Source: Mytilus californianus (Eukaryota > Mollusca > Bivalvia > Mytilida > Mytilidae). Taken from it: a stretch of 64,000 bases of DNA. The translations under genes were made by a program, and so were the position numbers. The stretch spans positions 248,001 through 312,000 of the forward strand of contig NW_026262740.1 in assembly GCF_021869535.1 (NCBI RefSeq). The letters run 5' to 3'. Position 1 is the first letter of the stretch. Each line of letters begins with the position of its first letter. Below are positions 1 to 11,183 of the stretch, piece after piece. The notes under the pieces are model-generated. The model was not told where the DNA came from and did not search any database. It saw only the letters and a program-made list of their open reading frames with translations.

Positions 1-1890
1 TTCGCTATGAACAGAAATTGATATATATTAATGAATTATTTTTGTGTGAAATTTGTAATGATCCTGATCATTAACTTAATAATTAAGATATGGTATTTAT
101 AAAATGACATTATGGTTTATCATCTTCACTTATATTTAGGAATAACTATTGATATTTTAATTTCCATCAATATTTGAGAGATTTTTAAATTTATATTCTC
201 AATTTTTCCACTAATGTCAAAAACTGATATTTTTAATTTCTTAACATTATAAGCAAAGGTATGCAATTGTCTGATTGTATTTTTTTTTTTTTTTTGTAAA
301 CACCCCTCCGCCAGCCCATGCATAGTGTTTGTGGTGCATACAGGAAGCAAAGTCCGTCCGTCCGTTTGTCTTTATGTCCATGTGACTTGTAAGCCTGATT
401 CCTATTCGACTAAACAGATTGAGGAAACTTTAATAAGTTGTAGATCACTACCTGATGATGTGCATTAGGGAACATCCTTCGTGAGTTCTCTCACCGTTCT
501 AGTTTTTAGGGCTGATGATAAGAATTTGTAGTATAAATTTAATTGAAGTTCTTATAAAAATGTAGATAATTTTATAAATTTGAATAGTATCTTCTGGTTG
601 ACTTTCAAAAATCGGTAGCAAGAAACAGATTAGTAATATAGATTAGTAACATTCATGATCATGAACTTTTTGGTTTGTTAAGTAACGCGTACTCAAATAG
701 ATTGAAAAGCTGTTTAGATTTAAATGTAGTGTTTGTTAAATATAATTGTTAAATTCTTTTTGTCAAAGTTTATCAAACTAACAGAGATGAACAACGACAG
801 TAGTTAGTCAGTTAGGATAAGCTCGTCACATGCGTTATTGAAAATGTAAAGGTTATCGTTTATGATGTTGCCAGTCTGATTATGAATGGGAAACTTGAGA
901 CTAGAAGAAGTTAATATTTGAACCCGGCAACATGTGCTTGTACACCAGACAAATAAAACTATCATAATTCTAATTCTCTTGGTTTAGGGCTGTTGTCTAT
1001 TTTCCGCATGGATAGACATTTATTAGATTGTGATACGAATAATTGATAGGAAAAATGCGTTACTTTGATTGGTTTATACAGCATCGTGCAAATGTTAAAT
1101 CATGTTTGCTGACTTTCAAAGAAAAATAGAGAACATCATATGGCTTTTCAATATCACATCTAAATCAACTCGAGATAACAATATAACCCCGAGAGATCTG
1201 CTGAGGGTTGATAAAAAGTCAAATCATATTCACTTTATTATATACTTCAAGAAGATGTTTGATATGAAGTAAAGCAGACAGCTATCAACTATCGTTATTT
1301 AAATTAAATAGTAAATATACTCGTCAAACGCTTACTTCTCAAAGTGTAAGTAAATATTTTTCGTAACTTAAAAGTTTGTAAACACCAACACACCTCATAC
1401 AAAACAACTTTTTAAGGGTTTACCATGAAATTTGACAACCGTGGCAACAAAAAGTAAAATAATATTGATTGATTGATTGTTGGTTGTTTAACGTCCAGTG
1501 GCAAATATTTCATGCATATTCAGGACGAGAACAAATTAACAATGAATACAATAGGTAGGTTCAGTAATACGGGCGTCAGGGATCAAGGTCGGAGAAATTT
1601 AGACTGCCACGGGAAATGAGGGTATATTGGATAGGGACAGAAATTTAGCCTTGCAACAGGTCACCTACGGACCCTTCAAAGAGTTGTTGCAAGGGTTCTT
1701 AACGTGCAAAGAGCGTGGCACTCTCTTTACACGAGGCATCGGATTTAACGTCCCCATTCTGACCGGACGTGGCTGCAAATTTGTACATCCCGCACAGCCA
1801 AACGGACGCCCCACTTTAGCACGGGTTTTACTGCCGGTCGGAGGAATACCAATGGTGACCATACTTCTATTCCCCAGTCACCCTTGGGGG
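1..1890. repeat. Tandem segmental duplication, copy 1
   Basis: This stretch repeats at 2579-4468 with a constant offset of 2578 bases. By eye the first ~1.5 kb of both copies is identical, including a 16-T run. Differences appear only inside the SINE-like element at its right end. The 688 bases between the copies hold a ~200-base unique spacer and an oppositely oriented element. Position 1 of the window already lies inside the repeat, so it may extend further left. No gene is seen; the short reading frame on the minus strand near 126-350 simply recurs with the duplication. Confidence 0.95.
1463..1890 (-). repeat. SINE-like element (family S), chimeric-looking copy
   Basis: It is a ~425-bp dispersed element. 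One end is a (TTGA)n run followed by GTTGGTTG[CT]TTAACGTCCAG; the other is CCCTTGGGGG. Strand is given so that the simple-repeat tail is 3', as for a LINE-mobilised SINE. The left flank GTAAAATAA (1454-1462) is the target-site sequence of the copy at 4041, but the right flank does not repeat it. This right end therefore seems to have come from another locus by recombination. Confidence 0.85.
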
Positions 1891-2100
1891 CAAATGTCTC
1901 ATTCTATCATTAAAAATGTCTCTTTAAAGTTGTTAGTCTATTTTATAATAATTTACATCCACGATTTTAAGAACCCACGAACATGCAAATTTTGCTGAAA
2001 TAACAACAATTAATACCACGAATAAAAGTACTTTAACATTAGATAAAACAATGAGTCAATGTAACTATTTCATTCAGGAACATATTCACATGAATACAAC

Positions 2101-2537
2101 CCCAAAGTGTGACTGGGGAATAGAAATATGGTCACCATTGGTCTTCCTCCGATCGGCAGTAATACCCTCGCCAAAGTGGGGCGTCCGTTTGGCTGTGCGG
2201 GATGTACAAGTTCGCCGCCACATCAGGTCAGAACGGGGACGTTAAATCTGATGCCTCGTTTAAAGAGATTACTACGCTCTATGCACGGTGAATACCCAAG
2301 CAACACGTCATTGAGGGGTCCGTAGGTGGCCTGTTGCAAGGCTTAATGTATGTCCCAATCCAATATACCCTCATTTTCCCGTGACAGTACAAATATCCCC
2401 GACCTTCATCCAAGACGGCCTCTATTACAGGACCTACCTATTGTATATATTGTTACTGTGTTTTCGTCCTGAAAATGCATGAAATATAATATCATTAGAC
2501 GTTAAGATACAAACAATTAATCAATCAATCAATCAAT
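2101..2537 (+). repeat. SINE-like element (family S) with target-site duplication
   Basis: Full-length family S copy in the opposite orientation to its neighbours, ending in (TCAA)n. It is flanked by a perfect 12-bp direct repeat CATGAATACAAC at 2089-2100 and 2538-2549. The duplication and the simple-repeat 3' tail are what target-primed retrotransposition leaves. The sequence is somewhat more diverged than the copies at 1463 and 4041. Confidence 0.9.
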
Positions 2538-2578
2538 CATGAATACAACTACTGGTATGAACTAGGCATGCGAAATGT

Positions 2579-4468
2579 TTCGCTATGAACAGAAATTGAT
2601 ATATATTAATGAATTATTTTTGTGTGAAATTTGTAATGATCCTGATCATTAACTTAATAATTAAGATATGGTATTTATAAAATGACATTATGGTTTATCA
2701 TCTTCACTTATATTTAGGAATAACTATTGATATTTTAATTTCCATCAATATTTGAGAGATTTTTAAATTTATATTCTCAATTTTTCCACTAATGTCAAAA
2801 ACTGATATTTTTAATTTCTTAACATTATAAGCAAAGGTATGCAATTGTCTGATTGTATTTTTTTTTTTTTTTTGTAAACACCCCTCCGCCAGCCCATGCA
2901 TAGTGTTTGTGGTGCATACAGGAAGCAAAGTCCGTCCGTCCGTTTGTCTTTATGTCCATGTGACTTGTAAGCCTGATTCCTATTCGACTAAACAGATTGA
3001 GGAAACTTTAATAAGTTGTAGATCACTACCTGATGATGTGCATTAGGGAACATCCTTCGTGAGTTCTCTCACCGTTCTAGTTTTTAGGGCTGATGATAAG
3101 AATTTGTAGTATAAATTTAATTGAAGTTCTTATAAAAATGTAGATAATTTTATAAATTTGAATAGTATCTTCTGGTTGACTTTCAAAAATCGGTAGCAAG
3201 AAACAGATTAGTAATATAGATTAGTAACATTCATGATCATGAACTTTTTGGTTTGTTAAGTAACGCGTACTCAAATAGATTGAAAAGCTGTTTAGATTTA
3301 AATGTAGTGTTTGTTAAATATAATTGTTAAATTCTTTTTGTCAAAGTTTATCAAACTAACAGAGATGAACAACGACAGTAGTTAGTCAGTTAGGATAAGC
3401 TCGTCACATGCGTTATTGAAAATGTAAAGGTTATCGTTTATGATGTTGCCAGTCTGATTATGAATGGGAAACTTGAGACTAGAAGAAGTTAATATTTGAA
3501 CCCGGCAACATGTGCTTGTACACCAGACAAATAAAACTATCATAATTCTAATTCTCTTGGTTTAGGGCTGTTGTCTATTTTCCGCATGGATAGACATTTA
3601 TTAGATTGTGATACGAATAATTGATAGGAAAAATGCGTTACTTTGATTGGTTTATACAGCATCGTGCAAATGTTAAATCATGTTTGCTGACTTTCAAAGA
3701 AAAATAGAGAACATCATATGGCTTTTCAATATCACATCTAAATCAACTCGAGATAACAATATAACCCCGAGAGATCTGCTGAGGGTTGATAAAAAGTCAA
3801 ATCATATTCACTTTATTATATACTTCAAGAAGATGTTTGATATGAAGTAAAGCAGACAGCTATCAACTATCGTTATTTAAATTAAATAGTAAATATACTC
3901 GTCAAACGCTTACTTCTCAAAGTGTAAGTAAATATTTTTCGTAACTTAAAAGTTTGTAAACACCAACACACCTCATACAAAACAACTTTTTAAGGGTTTA
4001 CCATGAAATTTGACAACCGTGGCAACAAAAAGTAAAATAATATTGATTGATTGATTGTTGGTTGTTTAACGTCCAGTGGCAAATATTTCATGCATATTCA
4101 GGACGAGAACAAATTAACAATAAACACAATAGGTAGGTTCTGTAATACGGGCGTCAGGGATCAAGGTCGGAGAAATTTAGACTGCCACGGGAAATGAGGG
4201 TATATTGGATAGGGACAGAAATTTAGCCTTGCAGCAGGTCACCTACGGACCCCTCGAAGAGTTGTTGCAAGGGTTCTTAACGTGCAAAGAGCGTGACACT
4301 CTCTTTACACGAGGCATCGGATTTAACGTCCCCATTCTGACCGGACGTGGCTGCAAATTTGTACATCCCGCACAGCCAAACGGACGCCCCACTTTAGCAA
4401 GGGTTTTACTGCCGGTCGGAGGAAGACCAATGGTGACCATACTTCTATTCCCCAGTCACCCTTGGGGG
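2579..4468. repeat. Tandem segmental duplication, copy 2
   Basis: Second copy of 1-1890. After 4468 the two copies diverge completely: copy 1 continues into the unique sequence at 1891, and this copy runs into a target-site duplication and a poly-A tract. The breakpoint therefore coincides exactly with the outer end of a SINE-like element. Confidence 0.95.
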
Positions 4469-4469
4469 T
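4041..4469 (-). repeat. SINE-like element (family S) with target-site duplication
   Basis: Full-length copy. The direct repeat GTAAAATAA flanks it at 4032-4040 and 4470-4478. Compared with the copy at 1463 I count about nine substitutions, against none seen in the ~1.5 kb of shared flank. Confidence 0.88.
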
Positions 4470-4474
4470 GTAAA

Positions 4475-4476
<2 letters not shown>

Positions 4477-4508
<32 letters not shown>
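4477..4508. repeat. Poly-A tract (32 A)
   Basis: Uninterrupted run of 32 A next to the SINE target-site duplication. It is prone to length error in sequencing and assembly. Confidence 0.95.
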
Positions 4509-4513
<5 letters not shown>

Positions 4514-4720
4514 ACCCAGAGGAAAATCCAAACGGAAAGGCCCTATTTAAATGACAAAATCAAAAGCTCAAACACATCAAACGAAGAGATAACAACTGTC
4601 ATATTCCTGACTTTGTAGAGGCATTTTATAGCTATATTAACCTCTAACTTGTAAGACAGTCGCATAAAATTCCATTATATTGACAACAATGTATGAACAA
4701 CACTCACAATTAAACCTTCC
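4509..4720 (-). repeat. Dispersed repeat fragment (family R5)
   Basis: It shares AAAATCAAAAGCTCAAACAC and neighbouring text with 5640-5860 and 54290-54430 on the same strand, and with 39225-39440 in reverse complement (GTGTTTAAGTTTT...). This is an interspersed mussel-type repeat without a reading frame. Confidence 0.65.
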
Positions 4721-4867
4721 GTATGTCTCCGGAATATTATAGTGTTCAGAAATGAAAAAAAGGCTTATAAAAAGGAGAGCATGCACGAGTTAGAGTGGTG
4801 GAATCTGTTTCTCTAATGATTTTTAGCATTCCTTTTCAAAGAGTTGCAGAAAGCTGTGTTCCTTATA

Positions 4868-4910
4868 TGTGACGTCATCAGGCATGGTCCCCTTTTTTCA
4901 TGACGTCACA
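4868..4910. promoter_or_regulatory. Inverted repeat carrying two CRE palindromes
   Basis: Two perfect TGACGTCA sites lie at 4870-4877 and 4901-4908. They sit inside the longer inverted arms TGTGACGTCAT (4868-4878) and ATGACGTCACA (4900-4910), separated by a 21-base loop. TGACGTCA is the consensus for CREB/ATF bZIP factors. Whether it acts as an enhancer or is only a hairpin in a repeat cannot be told from sequence. Confidence 0.45.
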
Positions 4911-5639
4911 ATAGGAAATTCAGAAGAAACCAAGAAAATTTGACGTTATAATTAAATTTCGACCAATCATTTGCCGAGAACAGATTTTTCACTAGTGAGG
5001 AAAAATATTTTTCTCACACCGATCAGGAAATGTGAAAAAAGCACAAAAAGTAGAGAAAGATTTTTTAAATACTTTTTGTAACTATTGAAATTGAAATAAT
5101 CAAAGTCTTGAATACGTCTACATTTTACCTTAACATTTACACAAGGAAAATTTCGTGTAAAATATCTTTTTTTTAATTTTTAAGTTACGGAATGTGATAT
5201 TTAAGTCGTGTATCTTTATTCAAAATCTCAAACTTTGAAATTAATATATTCGGACAAAAAGAATGAGAGAATGTAAACATTTTCCTTCAGAACAATTTTC
5301 CAATGATCATACAATGCAGGTGTTTTAAATGGTTAGGCATGTGTAAAGATTTGTTTCGTTATACAATTTTAGAATATATATTGATTTCTTCTTGTAAAAA
5401 TGTTTGAAACGTGAATCATTAGCTGAATGATTTGAAAGATTATTTTGCACAATTTTGATAAACAATCAAGTTTGAAAAAAACGAACATAGGCATAAGCAA
5501 TGTATACAGCTTTTTTGATTTTGTATAGATCACGTTTTCATTATGTATTAAACTATTTGTTATCTTTCTTTAAAAAAAGGTTATAACTGTCGTTTAACGC
5601 TTGCGTCAAAACAAAGAGTATATATCAAGTAAACTAACA

Positions 5640-5860
5640 AAAATACCGAACTTCGAAAAAATTCCAAAATGGAAAGTCACTAATCAAAAGCTCAACCACA
5701 TCACACAAATTGTAACAACAGTCATATTCTTGCCGTGGTACAGGCATATTCTTATGTAGAAAATGGTGGATAAACATGGTTTATAGCTAGCTAAACTTCT
5801 CACTTGTATGACAGTCGCAAAAAAAAATCCATTTTTTTGACTACATTGTGTGAACAAAAC
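5640..5860 (-). repeat. Dispersed repeat fragment (family R5)
   Basis: Second diverged copy of the repeat at 4509-4720. They share AATCAAAAGCTCAA and the following TCATATTC, CTTGTA and ACAGTCGCA blocks in the same order. Confidence 0.6.
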
Positions 5861-6780
5861 AAAGACACTAGGTAAAAATGTCAAAAAATGCGGTACATCA
5901 GTCAACATTGTGCTATAACCTTAATCACTATAAAAAAAAAACAAATAAAAACAAAAAACTAAAAGGCATATAAAGCACATAGGCAAAAAAAGAATACAAA
6001 AGTTTACCATATTACCCAAAAATTAAATGTAATAATTTACAAAGACAAATAAAAGAAGACTATAACACGTATTTAAAATTGATAAACAACGTCAGTACCT
6101 AGAATCTATACGTCAATGCCATCGTGTATTATTTGTGAAGTTGCTACTGAATATTTTTATCAACAAGGTCATGAAGGTCTTGGTATCTCCCGATGAACTT
6201 TTTTTAGAAAAAAAGAGACGTTCTTTGACATAATCCTGGTTCAACAACTTTGCTCAGACACTGGTGAAGTATTATATAGTCTGAGTAGTAGAAAACTTCA
6301 TAAGTCATTTACTCATGAATTTATATTGCCACATAAACGAAATATCATTTTTCATGTACATCATAAAACCATTCGATGCTGTCATGGATATGAAGAAATA
6401 AATTCTTCTAGAATATACCCTTAAAATGGAACCTTATACAAGGTTTATTAATACAATAATATATGGAATGCAGTGGGTTGTTTTTTTTAAGAACAATCGC
6501 GATAAACACCAGTTTAGCACTTATCGCGTTTGAAAAAAAAAACCTAAATATAAACGACAATCACAATTCTTTAATAATCTTTAAATTATTGTTTTATCTG
6601 CATATTTCTCTTCTCTTCTAACAAAATCGTAAAACTTTGCTGAATGGTTATTAATAAAATGTCAAGCTTTCGTGCTTGAACGAGTCGTATTTTCTGTGGC
6701 GCCATTTTAATTAAAAGAAACGAGACTTAGATTCTGTAATTTGTATGAGTTCCAAATGTGACGTAGAAAGTTCAATCATT
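5861..6780. other. AT-rich stretch, no gene seen
   Basis: A/T-rich sequence with A-runs and stops in all frames. I see no exon, RNA gene or clear repeat here. Confidence 0.6.
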
Positions 6781-6862
6781 CCGATCAGTCCATTTAGTCA
6801 TTTTTTTTATTATAAGTCTGACGGATTTGTGACGTGAATATGACGCACACTTTACTGATCGG
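6781..6862. mobile_element. Short MITE-like inverted-repeat element
   Basis: The ends are inverted: CCGATCAGT at 6781-6789 and ACTGATCGG at 6854-6862. The interior shares TATAAGT.TGACGGATT and GTGA blocks with a second copy at 55673-55725, whose 11-bp arms are perfect. A short non-autonomous DNA element is plausible, but no target-site duplication was confirmed. Confidence 0.45.
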
Positions 6863-7381
6863 TGACTGACCAATGACCGCTGATTTTAATTGTAAAAAGT
6901 ATATACACAAATATACATTCTCCCTTCAGACATTGGAATGAATTTAGTATAAGTGTTTAATAAAAAAAGATTGATTTCATGCAAGAAAAAAACCGTACAA
7001 TTTATGTATACTCATCATTTTTAACATCTATTCTTATGAGCTTCTGACATGTTGTTCTGCTATGTAATACATTACAGAATAACAAAAGCATGTATTCCTA
7101 TTTGGTGTATATACTTGAGGTTCAAATAAAGATAAAAACACTACCTTGATATCACGCATGTTCCTGTTAAACTTTGATGTCACAAGAACACCTGCACATA
7201 ACATGGTAGAGAAAATGTCGGACGCCGAAAATTAAAGTGATTGTTGTATAAACATGGTGAAGCCGAAAGTTTGCGTGTCTCAATTTCTCATCAAGTGCCG
7301 CAGTTTCTCAGTTAGTGAAAAGGTCTATCGAAAAAATAGGGATACATTACATTTTTGTACAGGTAAACAGCGGGTGCGCGA

Positions 7382-7585
7382 CAACTCGTACTCCGTCAAT
7401 AAGTCAACTCGGACCGTCTATCAATTCAACTCGGACCGTCTATCAATTCAAATCGGACTGATCATAAAGTCTATTCGAACCGTCTATCAATTCAACTTGG
7501 ACTGTCAATCAATTCAACTCGGACCGTCTATCAATTCAACTCGGACCGTTTTTCAATTAAACTCGGATCGTCTATCATGCAAATT
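7382..7585. repeat. 22-bp tandem array
   Basis: Imperfect 22-bp units built on AACTCGGACCGTCTATCAAT, roughly eight copies with point changes. One reverse-complement copy of the core lies at 8355-8371, beyond a duplicated repeat, so array and single copy could fold back on each other. Confidence 0.85.
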
Positions 7586-7603
7586 CAGACAAAGTATAAA
7601 AGG

Positions 7604-7960
7604 AGAAATTTTGAAATTATAAAGAAACTAAGGTTTCAGCTCCCTCAGGCAAAGTTGACCTTAGATGAATTTGGCTATTTGTTTTAGGTATTTTTGTCAT
7701 ATATCTCTTCAACTGTTTCGGTACTTATACATCCTTCGATTTCCAAATGTTTGGCATTGAGCGTTCCTGATGAAGGTAAATCCAGAAAAGCGCTTCGAAC
7801 GCATACAATTATTAAACGTGTTGTTTCCAATTTTTTACATCACCGGGTCGATACCTCTGCTTGTGGACTATCAGTCCCCGATGGTATCGTCAGCTCAGTA
7901 GTCATTACTTCGGTGCTGACATGATTTATAACAAACTTTTCTAAATTTGTCCGTTTATAA
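7604..7960 (+). repeat. Dispersed repeat family R2, tandem copy 1
   Basis: Contains the block TTGAGCGTTCCTGATGAAGG and later TATCAGTCCCCGA and GGTATCGTCAGC. It recurs 353-358 bases downstream at ~90% identity by eye, and in part at 54475-54560. It is an interspersed repeat of a type very common in mussels; its 76- and 90-residue reading frames are not a known protein. Confidence 0.8.
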
Positions 7961-8325
7961 ATTTTAAAATTATAAAGAAACTAAGGTTTCAACTCCCTCA
8001 GGCAAAGTTGACCTTATATGAATTTGGCTATTTGTTTTGGGTGTTTTTGTCATATAGCTCTTCAACTGTTTCGGTACTTATACATCCCTCGGTTTTCAAA
8101 TGTTTGGCATTGAGCGTTCCTGATGAAGGTAAATCCAGAAAAAAAGCGCTTCGGGCGCATGTAATTATTAAACGTGTTGTTTCCAATTTTTTACATCACT
8201 GGGTCGATACCTCTGCTGGTGGACTATCAGTCCCCGAGGGTATCGTCAGCTCAGTAGTCAGTACTTCGGTACTGACATGATTTATAACAAACTTTTCTAA
8301 ATTTGTTCGTTTATAGATTTTAAAA
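7961..8325 (+). repeat. Dispersed repeat family R2, tandem copy 2
   Basis: Direct repeat of 7604-7960, with a 3-base insertion in an A-run and scattered substitutions. It sits between the 22-bp array and the inverted copy of that array's core motif. Confidence 0.8.
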
Positions 8326-8354
8326 GTTTAAAAGCTGTATGAGTAAATGAATAT

Positions 8355-8371
8355 TGACGGTCCGAGTTGAC
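8355..8371 (-). repeat. Single inverted copy of the 22-bp array core
   Basis: TGACGGTCCGAGTTGAC is the reverse complement of GTCAACTCGGACCGTCA, the core of the array at 7382-7585. Confidence 0.7.
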
Positions 8372-8789
8372 CTATTAACGTCGAACAAGCCTTTTTTCAG
8401 TGACGTTATTTATCTTAGTAGAGGGCTATATTAAACTTTATTTTAATGTTCATTATTATTTTAGATAACAATAGGATACATATATATAAATATTAATATG
8501 AAAGGATAATATATAATTTAAAACTTTATTTTTATGTACGTGTGATTTCAATATTTTAAATTATTTAGATGTCCGACCGACATATGGCATCCGACGTTGT
8601 GTTGGCGTTGTGTAATAATGTATAAGGTCGCGATCAAAAATCAAGGGTATGTAGACATCTTTCTATAACGTCAGAATGACGTTTGTCAGCCGACTTTGAA
8701 TTCAGGTCGGCGATGTTACGACCTATTTTCAACCAAACATCAACGTTTGTACAACATCGGGTGCCTGCTAGGGGTAGTTTTAAACTTTA

Positions 8790-9435
8790 AAAAACAATCT
8801 TTTATTTTACACAAACTAGAACATGATCTGTTTTCAAATGTGAGCTCATGACTCTTTCGTTGGAATCATAGATAATGGACATTATTGTTCCTTATGCATT
8901 CATTCAAAAGTTTCCTTTACTAAAAAAATAAAAACATTCAAACTTCAAAATCTATACGTTTTTTAAATACAGTTTTGCAATTCTAATTTAGGTTAATGTT
9001 AAATACCAAACTTCAAACTTTAGAAGATCATTTTCATGGTCTGTCAGTTTTCTATTGAAAAATATCAGGTATCCTGTCTAAATTTTTGATTTAAAATACA
9101 ACAAGTTATTATAAATCAGTCGCAATGTAAGGTACAGCATACACTTATAAATTTTGGGGTTTGTCAAAATGAATCACAAAATATCATTTTAAAGTTCAAA
9201 TGCTGCATCTGTTGTGTTTGAATGGAAGTAATATCAAATAACATTTCACTACAATGATGAATATGGGATGATACTGAACAATGGACACTCTGTACTTTCA
9301 AGTCAATAACTTATAATGGATAACATAAAGCATTCGTTTCATCATCTTTGTCTCGTTTAACTCTGGATCAAGTAGTTTCAGGTAAGCATATTTAGTTTAC
9401 TAAACATGGTTATTCTACGTTTTATCTATCTTAAA
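8790..9435. repeat. Diverged tandem duplication, unit 1
   Basis: Shares long colinear blocks with 10060-10765, such as TAGAACATGATCTGTTTTCA, AATATCAGGTATC and TCAAGTAGTTTCAGGT. The offset is about 1.27 kb and identity is moderate. No gene is seen. Confidence 0.8.
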
Positions 9436-9439
9436 AACC

Positions 9440-9860
9440 TAAGTTAAACTGGGGTTTTTCGGAAAGAAAAACGGGCGGACGGCTTCCAATAGTTTCCCTA
9501 CAATAACTTATGAACCGTTCAACCATTGATTTTCAAATTTTGATGTGTTAATATTAATGACAAAATTGAGGTCAAATTCAATGTAGAAGATTTTTACTTT
9601 TACAGTTCAGTAGTTACCGTATGTCCCTTGATCTATTGGAAACTGGCGGCTGCCAACAGCGTCCGTACATTGGCTTATGAACCGTTCAACCAATGCTTTT
9701 CAAATTGTAATGTTTATACTGATGACAAAATGGAGTTTAAGTTCAATATATACGATTTAGGTTTTTTACCGTTCAGGAGTATGGTCCTTGAATTATTAGA
9801 AACTGGCACTTTATTTCGTTTCCGTTCAAAAACTTATGATACAATTTCTATCATAAGTAT
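9440..9860 (+). repeat. Repeat with two ~167-bp internal units
   Basis: CTTATGAACCGTTCAACCA recurs at about 9507 and 9674, followed each time by TTTTCAAATT, TTAATA/TTTATA, TGATGACAAAAT and GT(C/T)AA(A/G)TTCAAT. Two tandem units of a dispersed repeat. Confidence 0.75.
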
Positions 9861-10059
9861 TTATGAATAAAAGACGACAGTATTTATCCGATGTTCAAAT
9901 TTTGTAAAAACGACTGTATATATGACCTTTTTGCCAGTAGACTGTTACTACTAAAATCCAGTACTGTATCTGTGATCACAGGTATGTCTGTATCCCTGTT
10001 GGCAAACTTTGGTCATTTCTTATCCATAGTTTGTTTTCTGATTTTGACTACTGTAGTTT

Positions 10060-10765
10060 TAAACACATTTTAAAAAGAAAATTCATTTATTTTACACAAA
10101 ATAGAACATGATCTGTTTTCAACATGCAAGGTCATTACTCCTTTGTTTGGATTATAAATAATGAACATTATCGTTCCGTATGCATTCATTCCAAAGTTTA
10201 CTTAAATAAAAAATACTGAACACGATTTTTAAATCATCTTTTAAAGTTTAAATTCAGTACCTTAACTCGAATTGTTAAACTACGATTTTACAATTCTTAT
10301 TAGGGTCAATGTTAAAAAAAAGACTTTAAGTTTTAGTTCAAATATCATTTGCATGGTCTGTTAGTTTTCTATTGAAAAATATCAGGTATCTTGTTTAAAT
10401 GTTTATTTTAAATACAACAAGTTATTTAAAATATGTCACAATATAAGGTACACATATATACATAAAACAATTATAAACATTGGGGTGTGTTGTGTCCAAA
10501 TGAATCACAACTATCACTTTCAAGTTCAAATGCAGTATCCGTTGTGTTAAAATGGAAGTTATATCAAATAAAATTTCACATAATGACGAATATGTGATGA
10601 AATTGCACAATACACACTCTGTACTTTCAAGCCAATAACTCAAAATGGACAACATATAGCATTTATTTCATCATCTTTGTTTTATTTACATTTGTAAATG
10701 GATCAAGTAGTTTCAGGTTAGCAAACTTAGTTTAGTAAATATTGTCATCCTACGTTTTACCAATC
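10060..10765. repeat. Diverged tandem duplication, unit 2
   Basis: Second copy of 8790-9435, with many substitutions and small indels, so this duplication is much older than the one at 1-4468. Confidence 0.8.
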
Positions 10766-11009
10766 TTAAAAAAAATAATGTTAATATCTTTGAAATGTAA
10801 CCACAAACAAAATACAATATTACGATTTCATTAAATATCTTAAATCAATCTTGAAAAATTTATTTGATTGTAAATGTCCTCAGGTTAGTCTCAAATGTGT
10901 CGAAACCAAGTAAAGACAATTAAACTCTTTGCAATTTATTCAAATATTGTTTAAAAATTCTACCATTAAATAACAAAGCAGGATTACCGTTGTCACTTGC
11001 AAGATGTGA

Positions 11010-11183
11010 ATCGTTTATTCTTTAAGAAAGAAAAGGTTGAAAATCACTGATGATTAGAAATACATCAAATTATCACAAAAAGACAGTATTGATCAAATCG
11101 TTTATTCTTTAAGAAAGAAAAGGTTGAAAATCACTGATGATTAGAAATACATCAAATTATCACAAAAAGACAGTATTGATCAC
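11010..11183. repeat. 87-bp perfect tandem duplication
   Basis: The block starting ATCGTTTATTCTTTAAG is present twice in direct succession (11010-11096, 11097-11183) without visible differences. It is a very recent slip or an assembly duplication. Confidence 0.9.

Noticed and set aside
126..350. 74-codon minus-strand frame present twice (also 2704-2928)
   Set aside because: The two are identical only because they lie in the tandem duplication. It includes a poly-A derived Lys run and has no recognisable character.
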